A stretch of 64,000 bases of DNA from Posidonia oceanica (lineage: Eukaryota > Streptophyta > Magnoliopsida > Alismatales > Posidoniaceae). The translations under genes and the position numbers were made by a program. The stretch spans positions 32,604,001-32,668,000 of the forward strand of contig JAZBRS010000049.1 of NCBI GenBank assembly GCA_037176725.1, given 5' to 3'. The notes under the pieces were generated by a model that did no database searches, was not told the DNA's origin, and was given only the letters and a program-made list of their open reading frames with translations. Shown one piece after another: positions 43,901-55,900 of this stretch. How positions within the stretch are numbered: the stretch's first letter is position 1; each line of letters opens with the position of its first letter.

Positions 43901-46900
43901 AGTTCAATAATGGGGGTGCATGTGGACAATGATACTCTCGATTTCTTTGCGTCACATATGAACCGCAAGGTGGAAGCTTTGCCAATCAGATACTTGGGCT
44001 TACCGCTATTGGCATGGTAGCTGAGAAAAGGAGAATGGCATTTTCTATGTGATAGAATGGATCGCAGGCTAGAGGGGTGGAAGGCAAAATATTTGAGTCT
44101 TGGTGGACGTTTAACACTATTAAAGTGTGCTGGCCTCCACTCACAATATTTCGTATGGCAGTCTTTCATATTCCAAAAGGGGTGATTGATGTGATAGAAG
44201 GAAGATGTGGACATAGTTATGGCAAGGTTCTTGCACAGACAGCAAGAAAGTACACCTTGTAGGATGGGATGAGGTATGCAAACATTACAAGTTTGGAGGT
44301 ATTGGGATTCGTGAAATGAAAGAGTTCAATAGAGCATGCCTGATGAAATGGTTATGGAGATATGAGAAAGGAGAGAAGGCATTGTGGAAGGATATAATAA
44401 ATACTAAATATTATTGTGGGAGATCAAACATCTCAAATATTTCTTTCTTCTAGAGAGACGTGCAAAAGCAGAGATGCAGGTTTCAGAAAGAGCTGTAATA
44501 TATAATTCACTCTGGAAATAGAACACGGTTTTGGCATAATAAATGGGTGGATACATCCACTCAGCGAGGCGTATAGCAAGATTTTTACATTATCAAATTC
44601 TCTTAAGTCAGTTGTATCAGAGAGAGGCTACTGGTAAGGAAATCACTCAATCAATGGGTTTGGAACGTAGATCTGAGGAGGAATCTGCGAGAAGAGCAGC
44701 ACAATGAAGTGTTACAACTGTTACAGTTGGTTGGGGTCTCTCATCCGAGATCTGAGGAGGAAGACAAGGTGGTTTGGACTGCATCAGCATCTGGGGTATT
44801 CACGGTTACGTCCTGTTACCAGCGACTCACTGTGCCAGACAGAGAAATATGGAAACCACATAGAGGTGTATGGAAGTGCAAATCCCCACTGAAGGTCAGG
44901 ATTTTCATGTGGCTGATGGCTCATGGTAGGGTGTTAACGAAGAAGTATAGCAGTAAGTGGAGGCCAGGATCAGATGTTACCTGTTCCTTGTCTAGGGTGG
45001 ATGATGAAGACATGGAACATCTGTTTTTTATGCCCTTATGGCAAAGTCATGTGGAAGGAGGTGTACAAAGAATTTGATCTGGTAGAACAGATACCTCAAA
45101 CCTTATAAGGACTTTGGGAGGAGGTGGACGTGAGATCAAAAGGGAAGGTTGAAGAGAGGAAACAGAAATTGTTGCTGATATTACATGGTATATGCTGGGC
45201 ATTATTGCGATTCAGAAACGAAGCAGTATTTGGTCAGAGGGTGTGCAAAGTTGAGGAGTTGATTGGGAGAGTTGTTTGGTTTATTAGAGGGTGGTTAGAT
45301 TCTTTTCTGTAATTTTTTAGTTGTTTTTAGTTTGTTTTTTGTTTCTTTTTGTACATATCATCCTCTTGGATGATACTTATTTCTTAATAAGAATTATCCT
45401 ATCTTTTCCTTCAAAGAAATAAAAACAGCTGTAAGCACTATAATTATTTTTTAAATTTTGGACCCATGTCATCATGGTCTTGTTATTTTTATGCTAAAGT
45501 ATCTCTTATATCATGAATTCATGATATCATCATATTAATTACCAAGGGCCCTTAATTTACTGTTCCTTGTATTAAAATTGTGGTCATTCTAACTTCTAAG
45601 TTTATTTTGCAGAGATGAATCCTCAAAGAAGCCTCAGGAAGATGACATTTTTGGTGCAAAGTTTGATGAAATACTAGAAGCAATGACTCATCGTCGAGGG
45701 AGGAAATCTGGGCAGGTTTTTTTTTTTTTTTTTTGTAATTTCTTGTTCTTGTTTTTGTTTTTTTATTGGATTGTGCAGTCTAGTATCTAGTTCGAGTTCA
45801 GAAGGGGATGATTTAGATTATTTAGTCTTGATATTTAACCCACTAGAAAATAAATACTCATTGGCAATTTTTAATCAGATTATCACAACAGTGCTTCATA
45901 GCCTGTTCCATTAGGGGACATATACAATTATCGTTTGCCATCAATGGGTGGAGATGTTAAGTTGGCATTGATTCAATTATTTAATCTAAATTACAAACGT
46001 ATCACTTGTTTTTCTTCCTTTCATTAACATGAATTAGAAGGTGCTAGAGATAATTGAGAGAAAGTTCTTGTAGTAAGGATCTGTTCTCATAGGACACCAT
46101 TTGACAATTTTGAGTTTGAATCAAGGTTATCATGATGCCAATGCGTCTCGGCGACTAGCTAGGGCACCTTCTGCCGGTTAGGTGCCTTAGGCAGTTAGGC
46201 AACCCAAAAAAAGGGATTTTCCCCTATTATATAGGCATCAACCTATCCAATTTAAACTATGTTAAACACTACATAACATTGAAATATACAAAATGTAGGA
46301 AGGTTTAAACAAAATATTGTGAGATTGACATGTGCCTTTGGCACATCAAGGTACCCAAGGTGGTGTCTAAAACCCGTGGTGTGTGCTTAGTTCACTACAA
46401 CATGGCATCAACAACTCCTTAATCCAAGAAGGTGCTGGCCTACCTTGAGCTTGGTTGGGATCATCTTATGATGGAGAGAAGAAGTGGGTTTTAGCATTTC
46501 TTTCTTTTCAAGAAGTGTCACTTAGCTAAATGGCTTTGGAGTGGGTGACACTCTAATAGAGGATTACATTGGACAAGTGGTATAGAGAAGATTTTTGAGA
46601 GCATGGGGCTTCCTTGTGGCAAATCATTCATGGCGTGGAAGGATATTTTTGGAGTGGAGGAGATGGTGAAGTTTGGGATGAGCTCTAGGTGGGTGCAAAA
46701 AAGTCTATGTTGGTGGTGTACTATGGAAAAATAAGGTGTTGGTGAAGATATAGATGTTTGTTTGGACATTACTTGTAATGACCCCAGTCGCTACAACACC
46801 TAATAAATCATTTCATTCTTCCTTTTTTTTTTAACATCACATATTACTATAGAAACTAAATCCTAATGCATAATATAAAGCACTATATTCAATAGAACTA

Positions 46901-49900
46901 AATTTAGAACAGTATACTTAATATGTGGCAGAGTGGCTCCTCTCAATGTGTATTAGTAAGATATTCTACTTTTAACGTGCACTTGCGAGACACAAAAATA
47001 AAACACATATGAGTGACCACTAAAAAGGTCACCCAGCACACACCTACCTACATAATATCAAAACACCAACTCGGTAGAAATCATTTCTACAAGGCAACAT
47101 CGGAAAAAAGCCATGCTCAAAACCACGCCAAAACCTCATAAGCAGGTCACAAAAACACGACAAGACAATTCTACTATTGTCCAACAAGCACAAATTCTTT
47201 AAAATATGCCTTTCAAAATCATTTTTCTCATTTTCAAACTAAAATCATATACATATTTGAAATCTCTTATGCATACTTGAAATGGCTATTCTACACCAAG
47301 TCAAGTCCATAACCAGTACAAATCCACAAATCACACACATGTTGAAAACTAAAAGCAGTACGGAATACTCAGCTATCTTAGTACTCAAAACCACGTAGTC
47401 TGAACTCATGCGCTCTCCACAATCAACGGTGTTTGAATACTTTATATCGCAAACAACACATCCACAACATAAGCACTGACCACAAGTAGCCGTCGAAACG
47501 CCACTGCACTACCACAGACAAGTCGACCAACAAGGAACATATTTATCCCGAAGTCCAACCTCTCATAAGGACTCTCAACAATGTGTCGTGTTGCCTGCGT
47601 CAAGCAACCAACATTGGCCATAAGCAATCACCAAAATGCACTGCACTGCCATGGATAAACTACCTTATGAGGAGCCTCTCCATCTCTAAGTCCAATCTCT
47701 CTAAATGACCCTCAAAATGCTAACTCTTTTCAAAAAAGCTGTCTTCTCTCAGGACGTCACCAGAAACAGGACACGTGCAACTACCCGCACTGACTAAACA
47801 CTACAGGGTCCGTCCTCTTGGCGTCTTAGTCTCAGTACCCGAAGTAACCAGAGTCTCTCACCTTCGGGTCCAACCAGCACCTAAAGTCTCAGTGGTCGGA
47901 GCAACCAGAGTATCATACCTCTAGGTCCGTCCAGACGATACATCAACCTGCGAACTTCAGTCTAGTAAATCGTACTCGACCACCTAAGAGTCTCGTACTC
48001 CCTAGTCCGGCAACACAACCCTCCGGCCTGTCGACTCTGGACATCACACTCAACTACATAGAGGTATCATACTCTTAGGTCTACTGTCATGATTTCTCGA
48101 CATTTTGGTTCCTGGACCTCAGTCTCGGACTTGTGCTCAACATTTCCAAAGGTATCATATCTTCTTGATCTCCACAAACAGAAAACGTATGGAAAACATT
48201 TTTCAAAACCTTTGCAAAACTTATACATTTTATTTCCAAATCCTTTTGGAAAACCAATTTTGAATCAAACCACTTCGCAAAAACCCATACGAAATAACAA
48301 ATTTGGTTAAAACACATAATACCTAAATTGTCGATCTCAAACCATCAAAAACAACACCACGTTAGTGAAAGTCAAGAAACTCAGAGAAAACACAAATCCA
48401 GCCACAAACATAATGCTAATACACGTATACCAACAAAACAGTCAAAAAATGAACTTAAAGTGTAAGACGTAATACAAGTTGCGTTCAATGTTAAACGCTT
48501 GATTTCCCAACGTTTAACACACCAGACAGTGCTCCTTAACTACTCAGAGCACTGCACACCAACAATCCTCCAATCACATGCATTGAAGGCACAACTCAGA
48601 ATATACGGGCTAAAAGATAAACATGACTAACACCACACCAAATCCATACACAATAAATCTCTAATAGATTAAGATTAATTCCCTAATTCATGTGTCATAC
48701 TAACATTTGCTTCCATTTTAAACTCTTATGTTCATCCCACAATCAAAGCCTTATGTAGTAGTTTTACTCACCTACGTCATCTAAATCAGGCATTTAGTTT
48801 TTCCCTAATATCCATAGAAACTTAAGACTAAGTTTTTTAGAATTACAGAAATTGCTGAATTACAACCTAGAACGTTAGACTCTAGGATACTTACTTCCTA
48901 CATAGGACGCATAAGTTCCTACGTCTGACACATGAACTACAGGTTTTCTTAGAAAGGCCTCTTCTTGAAAACTAGCACACCTCTTGATCATTTCTCTAAG
49001 AAATCAAAATATAACAGGAGGAGCATTTAAACTACTACATGCAACCCAGGTACAAATCAAAATCACTTCTATTAAGCATGCATTGCCTAACTGGAGTGTA
49101 ATACGTTATAAACTGTGCGTCTTATATTCGACGCAGTCCGATTTGCGTCTTACACCTAGGTTCAGACCCTTGACCAAACTTCCAGAAAACTATCATGCAC
49201 CTACATTAAATGATCAAGGAGTCGAAATAGGAAATGAACCACATATATTCTACTACATGCAATACAATCTTAGTTTCATTATCCAATTTAAATTACTACA
49301 AATTGATTATGGCAATAGGGAGCTGTTTAGAGTGTAAGACGCATAGATCTGGGCGTTTAACATAAGACGCACTAGGTTGGATGTCTTACACCCATAGGTT
49401 CAGACAACAAGAAATTCCTACTGTAAACCTACACAACTCCCCTCCACAAGCTCGCAAGTACAGAACATGTTCGAAGAGGAACCCGAAACTACGGCATGTA
49501 ACAAAGTCTTAACCACAAAACAAACCAAATACATCTAAACGAATATGTACCTTGTATCTAAGAGGAAAGCCCAACACATGCAGCAAGCTCCCAACTCGAT
49601 CCAGAGCTCTATGAAACCTTATGAATACTCTTCTAGCACTCTCAGATCATCCACGATCCCTAACCCTTCATGCACACTAGAGGTCCATAAATAAGTGCAT
49701 GTATGCATGAGAGAAGGGAAAGGAAAGAGGAAGAAGAGAGCTCAACACCAAAGAACCCCACCAAGGCTTACCACCAGAGCTCCGATCCTTAACAACTCTT
49801 CCCCAGGCCTCCTCAGAGCTCCCACGAACCCCAACAACACATGCATCATCAAAGATCCAAAGAGTGGGTGCATGCATGGAAGAAGGGAAAAGGAAGGGAG

Positions 49901-52900
49901 AAGAAAAGGAGAGAATGCAAAACCAAAGATTCCAAACCACAGTTGCAGCACCTCCTCAAGCCAAACGCAACGCTTGGAACATGCAAAGGGTCGCCAGAGC
50001 TCCATCTCCACGCTTACAACACATCCATGGAGGAGGAACCCAACATGCACACCCAAGCAACCGAAGCACACCTTCTTCTCCAACATGCCAGCTGCCTCTC
50101 ACCCTCAGCATTGGTTTTCTCCTCTAGAATCGGCTCTCACAACGTAGACGAGGAGAAGAGAAGAAAACTCAGAGAAGTGGCGTTGGTATCACAATATATA
50201 GGCAGACAAATCTTCCTAGAGACGACTCGAGGCGTTGGACGTTGCTACGTCTTATATAAGACGCACAAATTGTTGTGTCTTACACTTAGAAGCCAGAAAA
50301 CACAAATTCAGGTGTAGAACGTTGCTTGATATGAGTTTACATTAAACGCTATATATTTAGCATCCAACACATTCAACTTCCAGATTAAATATTTCGTTTA
50401 AAATGCCACCTAAAAATATGGGTCGTTACATTACTACATTTTCTGGGGAAAGGGTTGGGATTGGTGGGGTTGTTTTAAATTTGATGGCACTTCAATTGCA
50501 GTTGTATACTTAGTGAGTCAGCATGTTTGTTGTTGCAAGGTGACAATTGGGGACACCTCTTTCTTTCAGTGCACTACTCATATTTTTTTGTGGTAAGTTG
50601 AGGATAAGTGATGCTAGACAATCTTGAGGGCTCCTCTTTGGTAGAGCTTCACTTGAAATGGAGGTTGCAAGGCCTCAAGGATGATGCTCCCACATACTAT
50701 TTCGTGGATCGTGTGACTTTAGAGGAATAAGAGAATATTTTGCAATGAGCCATCTATATTTGCAAGCCTTTACAAGCAGTGGTGTGGCTTGTTGCTCCTT
50801 TCATTGAGGTTGGTTGGAAGGAATATTGGGAGGTCCCAGTCTTTGTGAAATAGGTATAGATCAAACATAATGGATGGGTGGCCTACAGTGCCAGGCACAT
50901 TCACATTTTTACTTTGTTTTGCATTATGCTGCCTTTTCTTTTATAGTGTTCATTGCTTATTTTATAGTACATGGTGTTGGGCAGTTATAAAAAAGTCCTG
51001 TTCAAAAAGTAAATATAGCCAAAATCACGATGTGAAGACAGATGAGTGGGAATATTCTAAGGGATTGAATTCATTTGTAATAGGGTGGGTAGCACCAATT
51101 GAGGATAAAATGATCGCACCAAATGTTCGATAAATTCTGCCAATAACCATATAATCCTTTATCGGTCCCCTCACCCAAACCAGAAACAAATTCCAATATT
51201 CAGAACCTTGAGGTATAGTTGTTTTTGCTGTTGTCATTGCTAGTTTTGTATTGTCCACATCTCATCCATCCTATCTCCTTGATGAGGAACTTCCATGTTA
51301 TGATTCTTGCTTTTGAGATTTGTTGAAATATGGACATCCAACTCAAAAGTCAAAATTAATTGGCTATGAGTGAAGAGGTCCATCTATATATAACTACAAG
51401 TCCAATTCTCTCTTTTTTCAATGTAGGGCTATTCTAACACTTTCCCTCACTTGTGGCCTTTTTTAGGTCCTATAAGTGTCTCTTTTGAATATAGGTGGTT
51501 GCGTGTGGACTTAGGTCTATTTGGGTCTCTTTTGGTTCTTATACCATGTTAAAATATGAACATTCAACTCAAAATCAAGTGATTATGAGTGGAAGGGCCT
51601 ATCTATATATAATCACAAGTTCAATTGTTACTTTTTTCAAGATGAGATTATTCTAACAAGATTTTCTCTCTTTCTGTAGGTTTATTAAAATTTGTTCAGA
51701 AATAGTTAAATGTTCTAAAAGTTAATAACAATCTAAGTGGCATGCAAGTGTGGATCAGAATTCGCCATATCACCAATATGTCAGCTACATGTGTCGAATC
51801 TTTAGCTGTCGACTTGATATTCACTCAAAAGTTAGGTTTCGCACTATATTGTGTGAAGTCTTTCCAACATAGCCGATGTCCTCTTCTTTTCATTTTGTAA
51901 CTATGGTAGGTTTGACCAAGCAAACCAGCTTAGAATCTAAGTCTATTCAATCTAAATGGGGACAGACCTGCCCATATGTTTTTTTTTGGGTGTATTACAA
52001 TGTTTTTACGATGCTTTGGCCATGTTTTACATATGTGCAACATGCTTCATCTTTTGGAAGGGTTGAAGTCCAAAGTGAAATTGACATTCTAAACTATTCA
52101 TGCAGATGGAGGGGGTAACACAGCTCTTAGGATTTTGTAAACAATTTCTGGTTCATTTTATAATTCAGACAAATATTTGTGCAACGTAAAGTTAATAATG
52201 TATATTTAGATGGTAGAGGCTTGTCTAGTCAGTGTTCTTGGGATAAAGTATCACAAAATGGCTATTATATTGATAATGTTTAATGATGTTGTTATCTTAT
52301 TTCCATTTCAGGCAATTTTACATCCTTTTCGTTTTTATGCCATTCTAATGGGGCTCCATTTAAATTATCAAAATTTTGGTTCTCTGATAAATTAGTTTCT
52401 CTAGCTTCTTAAATAGATATTTCGTATGTAGCATTTCATATGTGTGTCTTGTCTCCTAGGCATAATATGTTTTTATAATAAAAAAATCCTAATGTATGTT
52501 TATGAACTAGGAGTGGACGCATGATCTTAAAGACAGCGAGCTAAATTGTTACTTATTTTATCTGTTTTATGTACTTAAGCATTTCATCCTCAAGGAATGG
52601 GGCATCCTTATAGGCAACAAAATAGCTGATAGCCGCCGACTGGCCACCTGATTTGATTTCTTTTGCTGTTTTGAATGATATACATGTTTCTATGTTTATC
52701 ATTTTCTTTGCAAGGTGGCTGTCTAATATTTTGCTTTATCATCAGCCAAAAAAAAGGGGAAGGAGAAAGGGGTCCAAAAATAAGCTTAGCCCTGAAATTA
52801 CTAGGAAACTTGGTGATGCTACTCTTCTTTATGCATCTGGAAATTACAATGAGGTTCCACATTTTTCTTCCAGCCATGTTTCTTCTTTGCCTGTTTAAAT

Positions 52901-55900
52901 GACAGATGACTAAAAGTGTTAAATATAATAAATCATGCACTCATCACGACCAATTGCTTTCTTTAAAAAAAAAAACCAATTGGTTATAATGAATGCATAA
53001 TTTATTATATTTAACCAAAAGATCCCTTGCTTATTAGTTTGTTGTTAAAATGGGCAGGCAATTTCTTTACTGAAAGAGGTTGTACGAATGGCACCCAATT
53101 TACCTGAAGCTCACCATACGCTTGGGCTAATTTATAATGCCATTGGGGACAGGAAAAAAGCTATCAACTTTTACATGGTTGCGGCTCACCTGACACCCAA
53201 GGATCCATCTCTTTGGAAACTTCTTGTAGCATGGTCTATGTAAGTTTTCTTGGATTCAGCAACATCTTTATGTAGTTTTTAGGCTTTTAGCTGATAGGAT
53301 GGTGTTCTATATGTATTCATTGTTGTATGATATTTGTTGAGATGGAGTTTTATGTGACATACATATACAACTGGTGGTAAAGGGTGAACTTTGAGGCTGT
53401 ATTATGGACTTGTGGTGTTAGACTATGAACTGCTGACATGTAAATTAGCTATTTCTAAAAAATCATCACCACGATCTGGGTTATGAATCTCATCTGTAGG
53501 TACTCTGTATACAACTGTCAAATATCAGTTTAAGGGAAAAAAATATCCTTAAAAAGAAAACTAAGGGAAAAGTAAAACACATATGGCGGAATATAGACAT
53601 ATCCAGCGATGAATTTGAATTTTAAGTGATTAATGTTAGTGTCTACTTTTTCATAGACACCTCAGAGATGGAATTTAGGTTAAATGTTGCATTTATACAT
53701 TATTATTAAATGGCTTTTCATATGCAGTGAACAGGGAAATACGGGTCAGATTAGGTATTGTCTTTCAAAGGCAATAACTGCTGATCCAGAAAATATCAGC
53801 CTTAGACTGGACCGTGCTTTACTACATATTGAACTCGGTGATTATCTGAAAGCTGCAGAGTCATACCATCAAATAATTGGGTTGTGTCCTACTAATATTG
53901 AAGCTTGCAAGATGGCAGCCAAGGTTATAAATTCTAGATGAATTAGCACCTTTTTATGGGAATACAATTTCTTGCCTACTCTGTCTCATGCTTTGTAAGT
54001 ATCAGTGTTTGATTTATATTATTTGTTCCTTAACAACTAATGTCTTCAAAATTTAGTACTTTTTTGAACAATTTTGATTGTTTGATCTGATTTTGATAAA
54101 AAATTATCTGATCTAATATGCATATTAAAGAGCTCACAAGCTGAACTTTTTTTACAAATTATAGTATAGTCATAAATTGGCAGTCTGTCCTTCATAACCA
54201 GCTCCTATTTTTGTGCCTGCCTGCCTGGTATATCATGGTGCCGACTTTAGGCTTTCTACTCTTTCAAGTGTTTTTTTTGTGAACACATCTTTTTTATTTT
54301 TTATTTGCTTTCATGTGTTCTTCTTTAATATATGTGTCAAATTTCATGTCTATCTGTGGTTATGATTTAATACGATTCATTTAATTGTGTATTTCTGTTG
54401 AGTTGAAATCGCACGAATCAAAGATTTTATTCTGGAGCCTTATTCTCATTAATTGCTATTTTCCTCATTCTCATTAATTGCTATTTTCAGATGTATCGAA
54501 GGTGTGGTCAAGTTGAGAAAGCAGTCCAGATTCTGGAGAATTATTTAAGTGAATTTTTTTCTGAAAATGATCTTAGTGTAGTAAATCTTCTCATGTCCTT
54601 GTACATGGAAAATAATTTACATGCCAAAGCACTTGAAGTGTTTCAGCGCTTTCATTCACTCTGCTACTCCGAGAGAGAATTTCCATTACATTTAACAGTG
54701 AAGGCTGGAGTTTGCCAAGCATATCTCGGGAATATGGAAAAAGCTGAGGTCCGCTCCCACTTTTTGCATTATGAATTTATGATGTATCTCTAAATCATTT
54801 TTTGGTACTTGATAATGTCACTTCAGGTGTGAAACACATTTCTTCTCTCTTTTTAATCATTTGCCTTTCACAGATTTACGAAATGCATGCTTTATATTAA
54901 TCTTCATTCAAATATAAATGCCAATAATTATGCCTTCTAATTGGTTGATAAGATGTGTGATTTGATTTCATACAAAATCTGTCAAAAACATTGCTTTATT
55001 GTCGGTTATGTAATGTATATTGGATTCAAGGTTGATACTTGACAGTTGTGTGTGTTGCAATGTTATATATATTAATATATATTTACTTCTTGTGCATCCT
55101 GAAATTCTTCCAGGATCTCTTTCAAAGGCTGTGGAAGGAGCCCATGGAGGATAATGGTGACTTGGTTATTGAAATTGCTGATTCATTTTCAAATCTTGGG
55201 CACTATGAATCTGCCCTGAAGTATTATTTTATGTTAGAAGAGACATCTTATGACAAGGTGTGGTACATGACTCAATGCTTACTTTATTGCATTGTTTGTT
55301 TTTACACGATGAAGTGCTTTCATCATCAAGTTGATGAATTCAATCCAATCATGGCATGCGAAGCTCTATTTTTGTGTTCTGAACTATTGATACAATTGCT
55401 GTTTCTTTTTCTCCCAATATCATTTAAAAACTAGAAACTGATTGACCATTGCATACTGCTGTTTTCTTGAATTACCAATCATGGGCATGCAAAAGAGACT
55501 AGGCCATTACAATGTATCTTGAGGGTGTAGGGATCATAGTTTTAAATGTCAATTTTGTGTCGGACTTCGGTTCGACAAAAATAGAAAACATGGCAAACAT
55601 CGGTGGAAATATTGATAGAAATGCGGTAAATTTATAGAAGTTCATGGAAATTGTCATTAAACTTTGAAATTTTATTTGAACTTTAGAATAAGCTAAAGTA
55701 AGCAATAATCTACATCTTAGACTACTTAGATTAACTTCCTCAATATGTATCATATTAAAATACATTGGCTTAATAAAAATATCATGAAGCATAACTAATA
55801 CGTAAAAATGTTTAATAAATGTTTAAAAACAAAAGTGCTCATAAAAGTTACCTCATATATGCTTAACATAAATATTTTATTGTTTTTTTATTTAATTACG

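Larger units (their letters stand above)
40730..45420 (+). mobile_element. L1-type LINE, degenerate, in GTF3C3 intron 1
   Basis: Order as in plant L1: a GC-richer 5' region (from about 40780), an ORF1-like part (41075-41768), endonuclease (41752-42480), reverse transcriptase (about 43060-43835), and a C-terminal zf-RVT region (44880-45060). It ends near CTTAATAAGAATTATCC, typical of plant L1 tails, and is in the sense direction of the host gene. Many frameshifts and stops. No target duplication found, so ends are approximate. Confidence 0.8.
37943..45612 (+). other. GTF3C3 intron 1 (7.7 kb) with two transposons
   Basis: Contains a hAT-like element (39276-40492) and a degenerate L1 (about 40730-45420). 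The 37943-39275 part has no recognisable domain. Confidence 0.8.
46774..50430 (-). mobile_element. solo LTR (3657 bp) in intron 2, perfect TSD
   Basis: Ends TGTAATGACCC at 46774 and GGGTCGTTACA at 50430 are inverted (TG...CA) and flanked by TTACT on both sides (46769-46773, 50431-50435). No primer site, gag, protease or polymerase was found inside, so it is read as a solo LTR of a Ty3/gypsy family, though a short non-coding element cannot be excluded. Five stem-loop modules of the family A word type lie at 48462, 49098, 49334, 50234 and 50313. Orientation minus is inferred from the order of sequences after the modules. Frames such as 49677-50317 are not genes. Confidence 0.8.
45716..52745 (+). 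other. GTF3C3 intron 2 (7.0 kb) with solo LTR
   Basis: Holds the solo LTR 46774-50430. The sequence on both sides of it (about 46420-46773 and 50431-51133) gives protein-like but broken frames (WKDIFGVEEMVKFGMSSRW) that I cannot assign, probably an older transposon split by the LTR. Around 46130-46400 GGCG/GCC-rich MITE-like sequence occurs. Confidence 0.7.

Noticed and set aside
49677..50317. Frames of 87-158 residues near the end of the intron-2 LTR
   Set aside because: Mutually overlapping on both strands, no domain, inside a solo LTR.
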